From Hymenochaete sp. R1 (lineage: Eukaryota > Basidiomycota > Agaricomycetes > Hymenochaetales > Hymenochaetaceae): a stretch of DNA of 64,000 nucleotides. A program made the translations under genes and the position numbers. The notes under the pieces were generated by a model. It was not told where the DNA came from and searched no databases. It worked only from the letters and a program-made list of their open reading frames with translations. Shown here in pieces: positions 33,147-43,228 of the stretch (position 1 is the first letter of the stretch; every line of letters starts with the position of its first letter). The DNA lies in assembly GCA_019400425.1 (NCBI GenBank), contig JAFREE010000128.1:1-64000 (forward strand), read 5' to 3'.

Positions 33147-34872
33147 TCATACCACGCTATCCTCACTCTTATTCTCATTCTCATGCAATGCCTTTCTTGT
33201 AGAACGCGTCACCTTGGCTCTGACTTTCCCCTTGAACACGCACTCTGGTGTCCGAATGGTAACTTCCGTCATTGTTTTGCGATGCAATGAAGTCCTTCTG
33301 TAAGGAGAAGGCGAGTCAATGTAAGCACTGTTGGTCCTCGCGCAAACTCGGGAAACAGGTGTAGGGGAAGCCGATGGGCTGACACTTTTGAATCCGGCAG
33401 GGCTTGACATCAGGGAACGGGACATCCAAACAGAAGTGATCGGTGCAGGCGTGGACGGACTCGAACTCAAATATCCAACAGATGGGGTGCGTTGGTACAT
33501 TTGAGGTGCATCGAAAAGAGAATACGAGGAAGCATTGATATCTTCAAGCTTTGCAATGGTCAGCTTGAGCTGCTCAGCCTCGTTCTCCAAATCAATGTTC
33601 CGTTCCTCAAGGCCGTCAGCTCTTTTCGTCGCAGAAGCTTCATTCTCTTGGCTGACCTCAAGTGCGGAAGTCAGCCGAGAGACGTCAGCTGATTTACGTC
33701 TGACGATGTGCTCCAAAAGTTGCTCTCGGGTGCTTGCATGGTCAGGTTGGTGTTCGACCGATGCAATGCAACGCTTGAGTGAGAGAATTTCTAGCGTGAG
33801 GGAGACAGCCTTGGTGTTCGAGTGAATGATCCTGGCTTTGAGAGTATCGATTATTGATTGAGTAGTACCATCCTTCTTCACAATCACTTGCTTAGAGGCG
33901 GCGAGACGTTGCTCAAGAGTGTTGATATGTAACCAAAGCTATCATGTGCGTCAGTCCAGAAGCCGAAATAGAAAGAAAGGAAGGAAGAAATACTGACCCC
34001 CATGATCACAAGTGTCACTGTGTATGCGACAATGGCAACTGTGTTCTCCGCAACAAAGACACGAGAAACAGCGACCGTGATTTGCACAGAGTGCATCACA
34101 GGGTCAACCAAATACTTGAAGAGACTGAACATTCGCTCCAGAGGCGTACGTCCATCGCATTCGAGAAGGAAAGGCAGAACCTAAGAACCATGTCAGCCAT
34201 ATTCAGATGAAACCAAAATATCACACACGAGGATATCAGGGTCAGCCATGTCCCAGCAGACATCACCAAGCATCCCAATCCAAAATCCATCCAGGCAATT
34301 GTATCTCCAATGAAGAGGACCCTCGCCAAATCCATAAAAAACAAAATTGATCAGGGTATATGAGATTTGATAGACGCGGTTAAGGCCTGGGAAGGATTGT
34401 TCGAAGAAGGACCAAGTAGCAAAGATAACACTGGTGAAGATGAAGCTCAAGAGTGATGCACGGATATTCTTGTGTGCTTTCCAAAGGACGAAGAGAAGTG
34501 ATGCGAGGACTATAAATAGGCCTGTACCGTTCATTACTGCATCGATGGTTGGTCGAGACTCCAGTGAAAGAGGCCTTGGGTATTGTCGATGCAGGTCTTG
34601 TATCTCGGAATTGATAGCGTCCATACTATCGAAGCCGTCGAATGCCTCCCGATGGAAGGGCAACCCAGTGACTTGAGTGGTGTATCGAAAGAAGGCGTTG
34701 AGGTCCATTGTTGAGGGTTGAGTAGCGCAGTGTTGAATAAGAGTGAAGAAGCAGTGATGGTCCGGGCGAAAGAGAATGAGGATTTCCAGTTGAGCCGGGC
34801 TGGATTTTTATATCCAAAGCAAGGAGGCTGACACCTGCCATATTCGACCAGTGGTCTGAAACATCATTTATG
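33045..34872 (-). repeat. Left arm of an inverted segmental duplication
   Basis: About 1.8 kb matches 58698-60535 in opposite orientation. The match covers promoter, exons, introns and 3' flank of the membrane/coiled-coil gene, so the copy arose from DNA. The nucleotide sequences are very similar throughout, implying recent duplication or gene conversion. Confidence 0.85.
33147..34708 (-). CDS. Membrane protein with C-terminal coiled coil, left copy
   Basis: Three exons (34229-34708, 33998-34180, 33147-33938) give 484 residues; exon lengths 480 and 183 equal those of the right copy. The N-terminal 160 residues start MDLNAFFRY and contain two or three membrane helices (GTGLFIVLASLLFVLW; SLLSFIFTSVIFATW) and a WRYNCLDGFWIGML segment. 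The second exon carries another helix (TVAIVAYTVTLVIMG). The third holds a heptad-like coiled coil (SADVSRLTSALEVSQENE) and a Ser/Pro/Arg-rich tail ending SEDSVV. I do not recognise the family. A TATA box lies 97 nt upstream. Confidence 0.8.
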
Positions 34873-36242
34873 ATCTGTTTATGAATGCACACTTTAGGAA
34901 ATTTGACACCAAAAGCCATCAAAATTGGGTCCAGCTGACATCAGACCCGCTCCAGAACTCTCCGTTCCCACTTTTGAGTGGTGAGGATGGTGCTACTAGA
35001 GCGGTAAACTTTTCCCTTGCATCTAAAGGCGGGCCGTAAGATCACGAAGAAAGATGAAATCCTTACTTTCCCATTATCGTAACGGAAAAGCTCAAGCTTC
35101 GAAGCCTGAACGTCACCATTGCGATTGGGGCGGGACATGCGTTGATTTAAGGAGCATAGAATAGAATTCTCCGGGAGAAGGGAGAAGGAAAGATGGTACC
35201 CAAGTTGAGCACCATGCCTCATTCAGATCACGTTGCAGTTCGAGGGAGGTTAACCACAAAGCATGTTCTGGCAAGTGCTCATGCGTCAAACTGCAAACCC
35301 AGTGTCCATCTGCCCGAAAATAGAAAAGGAAGAAAAAGAGAACCACGTAAGAGATGAATTCGTGTGTTCTGAATGAACGCCTCTGCAAAACCCGAAGAGT
35401 CCTTAGATGGTGACGTGGCAAGTGCATGCATCAGCAGCACTTCATGCCTCTATGATAAAATATCACAGAGACAACGCTTTGATGATCAGAGAACAAAGTA
35501 TGCTCGATGGGCCACAACGCTTAGAGGACGGTGGGTGATGATTTGCAGATAGTCCCGAAAGGGCGAGATGAAAGAGGTGCGTAATGAAACTTCCACCAAA
35601 GATAACACAGTGCGCAAAAGCAAGGATTTAGAAAGGAAACCATGCGTCAAGCGAGATGGTAAATTTGACGACTGGTAATGGTACGCACCTCTCGCTCAGA
35701 AAAACGATGACCACAAGCGGAACAGGCACAGACGATTGGGTTACATCGACGTCTTTGCTGCGTCATTGATGTACCGCAACCATTGAACCAATCATAGCAC
35801 ATCTTCATGCGAGATACCAAGTCATGCAGGTTTCAACGGCATTGGAATCGATAATTCGGGTAGTGAATGAATTCCTTCAAGTTTGCTGAGTAGACGAATG
35901 GTTATCATAGCTGCGTCGAGTTTCCGAAGATTCTAGCCGTAAGCTGCTTCGACTTGCAGAGGCAGCATACATCATAGAAGCGTTGGTGATACAGGCAAGA
36001 CGATAGAGAAGGAAACAAAGAAACATAGTGGAAGCTAAATGAGGATTGAGCATAAATTAAGCGACTTATACTTTTAGAAACTAGTTCCCACAAAAGAAGC
36101 GCGTCGTCTTTCGAGGCTCAGAAGGAGGACTTGATTTAGTTCAAATACAATTTCTTTGGCTTTGGCGTCACGGCATTACAGACCCATAGAATACAACGAA
36201 GAAAGGAATAGCAAGAACGAATCCTACACAAAGGAGAAACGA
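34709..36242. other. Intergenic; TATA box of the left membrane gene
   Basis: TATAAAAA on the minus strand (34805-34812) sits 97 nt before the start codon of the membrane gene, at the same spacing as in the right copy. Similarity to the right arm stops near 34872. The remaining 1.3 kb has no gene I can support and does not obviously match the spacer of the right arm. Confidence 0.5.
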
Positions 36243-36658
36243 TTACTCGTTGACCTTCTGCTGCGCTTTCCCTGCGTCATGTTGCGCGTTGCCTGAAAGG
36301 CAGCGTCGTCAGCCGACATTCGTGACATCACCCGAACGAAGTACTTACCGGAAAGTTGTTGGCTCTTGTCGCCCGTCACAGCACCGACGACAGCGTCGTA
36401 TTTGCCAGAGACACGGTCTGAGACGCCCTCGGCGTAATCGCGAGCCTGTGCAGCCTTCTGCTCGGCCTCGCCCTCTGCATGCTCCTTCTTTCCAGACGTT
36501 TGCCAGCTCTCCAGTCCAGTCGCATTTCCGACAGCCTCGACGAGGTTACCCTTGACTGAGTGGTATTGACCGGTGGTTTGGCTGGGAAGTGTAAGTCAGC
36601 CGACTGAATTAAAAACGGACTTGTCCCGAAGGACTCACTTGGGCGTGTTGTCGGACAT
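36243..36658 (-). CDS. CsbD-like stress protein, left copy
   Basis: Three exons (36639-36658, 36349-36581, 36243-36292; 20, 233 and 50 bp) encode 100 residues. The hydrophilic, Gly/Ala/Glu-rich protein with repeats of the type [14 protein letters not shown] and [12 protein letters not shown] fits the CsbD-like family, which in basidiomycetes includes proteins annotated as cruciform/mismatched DNA-binding. Such proteins often accumulate under stress. The sequence is close to the right copy at 56.5 kb, introns included, and is in inverted orientation. Exon lengths are identical to both other copies in the window. A TATA box (TATAAATA, 36767-36774) lies 109 nt upstream. Confidence 0.85.
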
Positions 36659-36766
36659 GATGGTGACGATTCGATGAAGTGAGTTGAAAATTTTGAGTTT
36701 GGAGGCGTTTCTTTTCGAGGGGAACGAAATGAATTGGATGGAAAACATTCGAACTAACCTTGCCTC

Positions 36767-36774
36767 TATTTATA
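36767..36774 (-). promoter_or_regulatory. TATA box of the left CsbD-like gene
   Basis: TATAAATA on the minus strand, 109 nt before the ATG. The right copy has TATAAAAT at the corresponding distance (105 nt). Confidence 0.6.
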
Positions 36775-37636
36775 GTGCTCTGGGAGGGTCGTTCGAGCCA
36801 TTCGAGTGTGGTCATCGATGACGTCACTCCAAAGCAACCTCGCGCACTTGTCTTTTTTGGAGTATCGACTGCGAATGAAGCTCAGACTCGCAAATTGACA
36901 AAGGCACTCAAGTGGCAACGTGCCCGGATCTTAGCCACTTTGCTAGCCTTCTTGAGGTCTAGCCTTTACCAGATCCGATGGGTGTTGAGCCGTCATGGTC
37001 ACAGGCGAAGCAATGCGCTGCCCAGGGTTTGTAGAATTACTCAGATGGAAAAAAAGTTTGATTCTTCATTACTGTAAAGTAAGTCGGACTGTTCTATTTT
37101 CCAATTTTTTTTCTAAAGTACTCGCGCAAAGTGCAATTTCTTATCATCCAGAGCGCCCCCATCAACACGTTCGAACCGCAGTGTCGTACGATAAGCAGAA
37201 CGTCGACAAAAACGACACTGGCGACGCTATTTCCGGACAACAATGCAGCGTTCAGCAGAGTGAGGCGGCGATGAAGAAAGTCAAAAATTATCACTCTCAC
37301 ATACAGCTACCTTCATCTCGACTCCTTGATCTCATCGTGGAATTTAGGACCTCGATTCTTACGCCTAAAACAAAGGAAATCTTGATCCCCGGAACGTACG
37401 GACGATGGAACGCAAGCATTTTCAATACCTAAGGTAATGATATTGCTCGATGCCATCGCTCGGAAGTTCAAAAAGGATACATATTGTACGCCTCGTCTTC
37501 GATTTGTCTAACCTCGCTAACGAAATGTAATAGGTGACTTTCGAAAGAATTGTTTATTACCCCAACTTTGCTTTAAATGATAAAACGCCGCAGTTCTACA
37601 CATTGTCTACGAAAACGTGGACTCTGACATTCTAAT
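36775..37636. other. Intergenic, no gene seen
   Basis: Upstream of the CsbD-like gene and downstream of a coiled-coil family gene. A plus-strand frame at 36995-37432 has no motif and overlaps nothing recognisable. Confidence 0.45.
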
Positions 37637-38575
37637 TTATTGCGTTGCGTTAAGATTCTTTAGCTGAGCCACTTCTCGCTCCGTCAACTCTACGTTCGGT
37701 ATGCCCGCAGCGTCCATCTTCTCTTTCAACAGAACCTGCCTCTCATATGTTTCAATGACTTTGGGGATGAAGTTGGCTTCGACCCGTTGTAAGTCAGCCA
37801 TGTACACCTCATTAGCGTTGGCAAATCTCTCCTGAAACACTCTTGCTAACTCTTCGTGTTTGGCCTTCAATGGTCCTTCCTTCAAAACTCGACTTCCGAC
37901 AAAATTCACGGACTTAATGATGTCGTCCTTCCCTTTCAGAATCTTCCTGTATCTCCCCATATTCGCGATATTCCCTTTGCTTTTCACTTTCCTTCTGTCG
38001 CTTGACCCGTCGTACACTTTCTCTCTGGAACCAGGCTCTCCAAATTGCTCAACAGCCGACGCTTTCACTTCTGCCAATTTCCCCAGCATCTCTCTCGACA
38101 ATTCTTCCAGCTCTTCGTTAGGTTCCTCACCCGTCTGCCACGCACTGGCTTCGTCTTCCTTCGCCTGCGACGTAATCGCATCAAAGAGCTTCCCATTGAA
38201 AGCAGTACGCAAGCGACTCCGGCCACGCAAGTACCGTTCCCGCGCATGGTCCTTCTCACCCCGAAGGCTCTTGGTCAGTTTGGCGTTATACTCGGCGCAA
38301 ATAAACTCGAGCTCGGCGTAGAGGTGTTCGATTGTATGGGTGCGTTCAGCGAGCCAGTCGGTGTGCGAGTCCGTGAGTGTCAGGGTAGCAGACGATTCAT
38401 TTGTCACAGACGTTGGAGCATCGAAGGAAGTCATTGTGGAGGTACGGGAACGGATCGAGGAAGTTGAGGGTGATATGCATTGTCTTTTACCCTGGGAACC
38501 AAGGCTGCCGCGACTGCTTCGAGCGTCGTAGTCGTCGGGCTTTACGAACTCATTCTCCTTGCGCTTGTGGGACAT
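37637..38575 (-). CDS. Coiled-coil family protein, member 1
   Basis: An uninterrupted 312-codon frame with no intron. Starts MSHKRKENE, a basic, nuclear-signal-like opening shared by the family, followed by a Ser/Thr-rich disordered part (to about 90). Next comes a helical, charged core beginning HLYAELEFICAEYNAKL, with RERYLRGRSR and GKLFDAITSQAKEDEA. The family C-terminal signature is NFIPKVIETYERQVLL followed by KMDAAGIPNVELTE. I know no function for this family. Six intact members and one pseudogene fill this part of the window. Member 2 is divergent from it, with a MITE in the shared upstream region. Confidence 0.8.
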   Translation of the reverse strand: MSHKRKENEFVKPDDYDARSSRGSLGSQGKRQCISPSTSSIRSRTSTMTSFDAPTSVTNESSATLTLTDSHTDWLAERTHTIEHLYAELEFICAEYNAKLTKSLRGEKDHARERYLRGRSRLRTAFNGKLFDAITSQAKEDEASAWQTGEEPNEELEELSREMLGKLAEVKASAVEQFGEPGSREKVYDGSSDRRKVKSKGNIANMGRYRKILKGKDDIIKSVNFVGSRVLKEGPLKAKHEELARVFQERFANANEVYMADLQRVEANFIPKVIETYERQVLLKEKMDAAGIPNVELTEREVAQLKNLNATQ

Positions 38576-38732
38576 CTTAACAATAGGATGCTGGGAATGA
38601 AAGTGAGTCCATTTTCCCGGATTAAATAGAGGCGAATAATCAGGGTACTGAAGTCAACTGTTCAATTTTAATTAGCATGTCATATCGCACTCATTTTGAA
38701 GTTTGCTGGCGGGAGTGCGAGCTTTATTATCA

Positions 38733-38740
38733 GGTACAGA
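38733..38740. repeat. Target-site duplication, left (GGTACAGA)
   Basis: Identical to 39098-39105 on the other side of the MITE. A perfect 8-bp duplication suggests a fairly recent insertion. Confidence 0.85.
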
Positions 38741-39097
38741 AGGACCCCCGGCATTCCCACCTAAGGCCGGAGTAAACTCCAGGTCGAAAAGGGCCTGAGG
38801 ACCTTCAAGGTCGGGGTAAACTCCAGGTCTGGAGCTCGAAATGGGACGATAGGCCGGAGTAAACTCCAGCTCGGGGTCGGCAGACCCCGAGGAAAAATTT
38901 GCACATGACCGAAAAAAATAATATAAGAAAAAATTGCTATATTTGGAAGGTTGGCCGGAGTAACTCCAGGTCGAAAAGAGAAAATTTTGCCCATGCTGGA
39001 GTAAACTCCAGGTCAAATTTGGCCCCAAAATTTTCCAAACTCCAGGTATACATTTTCACGTCTTACTCCGGCCTATATTGGGAATGCCGGGGGTCCT
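38741..39097. mobile_element. 357-bp MITE, hAT-like, with internal palindromic repeats
   Basis: Terminal inverted repeats: AGGACCCCCGGCATTCCCA at the left end and its exact reverse complement at the right, followed inward (after five variable bases) by GGCCGGAGTAA, again matched. The 8-bp duplication GGTACAGA flanks it at 38733-38740 and 39098-39105. The interior holds at least five copies of a GGAGTAAACTCC-like near-palindrome followed by AGGTC. No coding capacity. The 8-bp target duplication points to the hAT superfamily. It lies between divergent family members 1 and 2. Confidence 0.9.
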
Positions 39098-39105
39098 GGT
39101 ACAGA

Positions 39106-39876
39106 GATAGGTCCGCGGCTACAAGTTTGTAGTCGGTGAGTGCGCATAAGCGAAAACCCCGAATTTCTACGGCTTTCCAATGGTGTACTTTAGTGCCTGC
39201 CCGAAGGACATGTATTGTTTATCTTGGCGCGTGATTAACCCATTTGAGCTTTGTTTAAAGGGTATTCTCTTCGTACGAACAAGCTGGAAATTCGATTCGG
39301 AGGCATATATTTGCAGGCCATTTCGAGTTTCAAGGTCGAAAAACTTCGAGTCGCCCCTTCTTTTTTTTCTCCGTGGAATTTCGGCAGGTCAAACATCAAC
39401 TGACTTTGCCTCTGAATTTGACATGAACTATTTCGGTCATAACCCTAAATTAAGTGAACCCGAGGTAATCGCTCCTTCACCGTTTCTAACAGCAAACTCA
39501 TTCTGACCGTTAATTAGCTGCTCCTTTTTCGTACGAATGGGATCGAAGAAGTTGGAACTGAAGAGTCAGATTCCAACGTCGCCACATTCACAGCGCTTTT
39601 CCGCCTTGAAAGCAGGCAGTGTGCCGACCCCACGAATACCCCCACTTCCCTAATCGGATGAAAAATAAACTCAAGATCGCATGTTTGACGCTATGTTCTC
39701 CGCGGCTAAGCCTTAAGACACCGGTAACCTCAAAATAACCTATAATCGAATTGCATTACCAAAGGGATCCGGATGCAAAACAGTCTCCCCGTCAGTACCC
39801 TTTTATCCAGGTATAAAAAGAGAACGCTGACGGCAGTATCAAGGCCAAAATCAATCTACAGTCTTACTAGAAAGGC
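39106..39876. other. Upstream region of coiled-coil family member 2
   Basis: No gene supported. A TATA-like TATAAAAA at 39812-39819 lies 65 nt before the start codon of member 2. A 108-codon plus-strand frame at 39180-39506 has no recognisable feature. Confidence 0.45.
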
Positions 39877-40746
39877 ATGTCCTGTGGTAAACGAAAAGGA
39901 CAAGGGGTAATCGATGATCTCGATCTCCCCAACTTCAAGAAGCCGAGATCCAAATCAACGCACTCCCGTTCCTCCTCCATATCCGTCCCTGCATCTTCTG
40001 AATCAGATTCCTCGTCGCAACGACTCACCACACGCTCCCAGTCCATCGACAGTTTCTGGGTCGAGCTCGATCGCATTGCGCATGACTACAACACAAAGCT
40101 CAAAGCATTCAATGCACAGAGTCAGTACTTGCGCCACAAACGTGGTCAGCGGGATCGTCGCGCAAGGGAAAGATACGGCCGCATGCTTTTTGACGAAGTC
40201 ACAGCTCACTTAGGTCCGCTGGATTCAGACCCTGCTTCAGACCCTGTTTCTTCAGGAAGCGATGCCGTAGCTGCCCCAGAAGACGTTCCAGAGGACCAAG
40301 CCGCCATCGAGCGCGAATTTGACGATCTCATGGAGGAGATGCAGGCGCAACTCCATGACGTCAAGATACGTGTTCAAGAACAATACGGCGCCAAGAATAC
40401 GGTGCACTCGCAAGGCTTATCGAATCGGTCTAGAACCATGGTGAAGTATCAGAGAACTGCGAGAGGCAAGGCAGATATCGCTTTGGCATTGGAAGGGACT
40501 GCGATGCTCCTTCGACCTGGACCATTAAAGGATATACGGGACGCTTTGCATCAGGATTACGAGGCTAAACTAGGAGAGTCGACAAATGCGTATGTGTCCG
40601 AACTTCAGGATCTGGAGTTGAAGTTTATACCGACGGTGGTGGAGACGTATCAGAAGCAGCTTGAGCTACATCATAAGATGGATGCCGCTGGTCTCCCCGT
40701 TCCTGCCGTGGAAATGATTGAAGGTGAAGGAAACATAGGTGAATAA
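39877..40746 (+). CDS. Coiled-coil family protein, member 2
   Basis: Intronless 289-codon frame. Begins MSCGKRKGQG, then a Ser-rich segment with KKPRSKSTHSR (a possible nuclear signal). The helical core starts SFWVELDRIAHDYNTKL, with RARERYGRMLFDEVTAH. A YQRTARGKADIALAL block precedes GPLKDIRDALHQDYEAKL, and the end carries KFIPTVVETYQKQLEL and KMDAAGLPVPAVE. It is the same architecture as member 1 with strongly diverged sequence. Member 3 follows on the same strand about 206 bp later, consistent with tandem duplication. Confidence 0.8.
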   Translation: MSCGKRKGQGVIDDLDLPNFKKPRSKSTHSRSSSISVPASSESDSSSQRLTTRSQSIDSFWVELDRIAHDYNTKLKAFNAQSQYLRHKRGQRDRRARERYGRMLFDEVTAHLGPLDSDPASDPVSSGSDAVAAPEDVPEDQAAIEREFDDLMEEMQAQLHDVKIRVQEQYGAKNTVHSQGLSNRSRTMVKYQRTARGKADIALALEGTAMLLRPGPLKDIRDALHQDYEAKLGESTNAYVSELQDLELKFIPTVVETYQKQLELHHKMDAAGLPVPAVEMIEGEGNIGE

Positions 40747-40952
40747 CCGACACTAAGCTCATGCATTAGTACGCGGACGTAATTCAATTTGCCGTGACCA
40801 GTTTGCACTTTATATCCACGAAATTTTACAAAGTAATATGGCCGACCCAGAAAAGGGCGAGTCGTGAGTCGCTCTGCCTTCGGACACCCGTGCAAGGCAT
40901 CTCAAGACTTCACTTACACGTTCGTCTGCTTCAGCGACGTGCTCCAGCAATA

Positions 40953-41852
40953 ATGTCCTCCTCTAGCAACCAAGGTCCCTATCAACACACTGAGGATAAA
41001 GTCAGAATTGAATCGCACGCCACTCTTATCCCTCCGCCCCAAATACATGAGCCTCAGGTTGGTCCTCATTTCGGAACTGTCAATACTCCACCAATCTCTC
41101 TGCACAAGGAAACCACCGGAACAGTGGATGTCCTCTTAGTAGAGCTGCAAAGTATCCAACAAGAATATAACAAGAAACTCTCAGAATTCCAATCTTCTAA
41201 CAAAAAAGCTTTCACGGCGATTCGGGCCAAATACGAGAAAAGCAAGATACTCGAAAAGGAGAAGTATGGAAGGAAAGTGTTCGACGCCGTTCGTGATCTG
41301 GCCCCCAGGGCAAGTACTGACCCGAATTTCACTGGATCTTCTTCACTGCCGGACGGGGACACGCCATATGAACAAACAGAAGTGGAAGCTAAATTAACCA
41401 CCCTTGCTCGTGAAATTAATAGCCAGCTGGAAGAAGTGAGAAAGAGCGCGGCAGCATTGTACCCCAGTCAAGAAAACGCAGATCTTGAAGAGGACGAGCG
41501 TACGAAGAGGCGCCAAAAAAACAAAGCAGCAGTCTCCCAACAGATTTCGAGGAAGAAAGCTCTCATAGGCCTCAAAGCTGAACGCTCGGCCGAAGATATC
41601 CCTCACGATCAGTTGCAAAGTGCACTCGATCTGTTTCGGAGTCAACGGACAGAGAAGGAGAATCAAAATAAGGCTGAAGAGCTGCAAGAGATGCATAGCA
41701 TCGAGATGAGATTCATTCCAGAGGTGTTAGAAGCCTTTCAGAAGCAACTACAGCTTCGTGAGGCAATGGATGTAGCCGGTCTCCCTATGTGCATGCTAAC
41801 GGAGGATGAAGAGAAAGAAATCGTGGATCGCTTTAGAGGAAAAAAGAAGTAA
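40953..41852 (+). CDS. Coiled-coil family protein, member 3
   Basis: Intronless. The frame is open from 40794, but the Met at 40953 (MSSSSNQG) was chosen because other members start with similar short MSS- leaders. Core: DVLLVELQSIQQEYNKKL, YGRKVFDAVRDLAP, LAREINSQLEEVRKSAA, then FIPEVLEAFQKQLQL and AMDVAGLPMCMLTE. It lacks the K-R-K opening of members 1, 2 and 4. Highly charged, mostly helical, with no membrane segment or signal peptide. Function unknown. Confidence 0.75.
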   Translation: MSSSSNQGPYQHTEDKVRIESHATLIPPPQIHEPQVGPHFGTVNTPPISLHKETTGTVDVLLVELQSIQQEYNKKLSEFQSSNKKAFTAIRAKYEKSKILEKEKYGRKVFDAVRDLAPRASTDPNFTGSSSLPDGDTPYEQTEVEAKLTTLAREINSQLEEVRKSAAALYPSQENADLEEDERTKRRQKNKAAVSQQISRKKALIGLKAERSAEDIPHDQLQSALDLFRSQRTEKENQNKAEELQEMHSIEMRFIPEVLEAFQKQLQLREAMDVAGLPMCMLTEDEEKEIVDRFRGKKK

Positions 41853-42813
41853 CTTTATCTTCTTACTTTTAATATGTCAGAGTTTCTTTATATCTCGAAC
41901 TTAGACTGTAGTGTCTTGGTAGTCGCTGTTGAATTTGAGGTGGGGCAGTCTCAAAGTCGGTATGGTCCGAGAAGTTAGAAGTCGAAAAAAAATCCGCATT
42001 GTGTCTACCTAATTCAAACGTCGATCGATGACAAAGGATATTAATAACTTTTTCCTTTCTTTCTCATAAGCAAAGCAAGGGCTCGAAAAGAGTTCCAAGT
42101 TTGCACCTGGGAGAACATTACACTCGCCCGCTATGTAAATATCTGCTCAAAGCATTTCGAGACTTTGCCGACACTCGTTTCCAATACCTTCCTTTGGTTA
42201 TGTCGTCATCGAACACCAAGCTCAAACACTGAAACAGAATACATCTCCGTACGCATCGTATCAAAAGGGCGTTCATACCAATAGTAGAAAGCATTTCAAA
42301 AACGGCTTTAACTCTAGAAGGTTTAAGCTATGGATGTATCTGACTTGTTTGTACAGTTTCAGGTAATCATGAAGAGAAAGTAAAGCGTAAAATACTCACG
42401 ATATAAAGGGCACCATTTTGAATTACCTTTAATCTGATATGCATCATCTTGTAATGTACAAGATTGGTTCTCTTGTTGATCTGCTGATGGTTTCGTCGGA
42501 TGATACTGGCATTTTCTCTCGATGATCCCGAAAGCAAGCCAGAGACACTAACAAATGTCAGTAGTCTGCACCAATAGAGTAACTGATCTGATAAGTCATT
42601 GAAGTTGAGAAGCAGAATTCAAACCGAATCAAAAAGAGCATCGCACAATAACTTTCTTCGCAGGTTTTTTTTTCAAGACAATGGCGAATAATTCAGGGCT
42701 TTCGAATACGGAGCAGGTGCTACGACAATTAAAAATACAAGGTGCGAATCAAACTCATAACCGGGAGGAAACGTGGATGAACGACCGATGGCCTGAGGCG
42801 TGCAAAACTACAC
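41853..42813. other. Intergenic, no gene seen
   Basis: AT-rich spacer between member 3 and the middle CsbD-like gene. Nothing recognised. Confidence 0.5.
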
Positions 42814-43228
42814 TCAAGAGTTCCAATTGCGCTCAGCCTCGCCTTTCTTATTCTGCTTCTTCCCTAATAGTAAAGAAATCAGACCATCGGTAGCGCCAGA
42901 AAGATGTTCCAAAGCTCACCCTCGAGTTGATCGCTATTACTTCCAGTAACCGCACCCATAACGTCTTGAGCCTTGCCTGTAACCGAGTCTACCATGCCAG
43001 ACACATAGCCCTTGGCTTCACCCTCGTTCTGCTTTGCGTCACCGTATTCCTGTTGTGCGCCGCCTTTCGCATGTCTCTCGTCGTTTCCAGTCACAGTGCC
43101 GAGACCTTTGTTCAGTGTGCCCTTGAGGTTATTGGTCTGGGCTTCCTGCTTACTGGCAAAAAAGAATCATGAGCAGAGTTCCGCGCGTTAAGATGGACAG
43201 AGACTAACTCTTCGGTGGAGGACTGCAT
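42814..43228 (-). CDS. CsbD-like stress protein, middle copy
   Basis: Exons 43209-43228, 42920-43152 and 42814-42863 (20, 233 and 50 bp) encode 100 residues. The protein reads MQSSTED.., then LKGTLNKGLGTVTGN, EGEAKGYVSGMVDSVTGKA, DVMGAVTGSNSDQLEG and ends in a basic KKQNKKGE segment. The sequence is diverged from the two outer copies, yet exon lengths and phases are identical, so all three share one ancestor. A TATATAA motif lies about 95 nt upstream. The third exon begins after a TATTAG acceptor and was easy to miss because reading on through the donor keeps the frame open for 13 codons. Confidence 0.8.

Noticed and set aside
37860..38467. Plus-strand frames of 140-153 codons over coiled-coil member 1
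   Set aside because: They lie antisense to a 312-codon frame that has family-wide conserved motifs.
38741..39097. CRISPR-like array from the repeated GGAGTAAACTCC units
   Set aside because: Units are irregularly spaced, vary in sequence and sit between terminal inverted repeats with target duplications; a MITE explains them, and CRISPR is not expected in a fungus.
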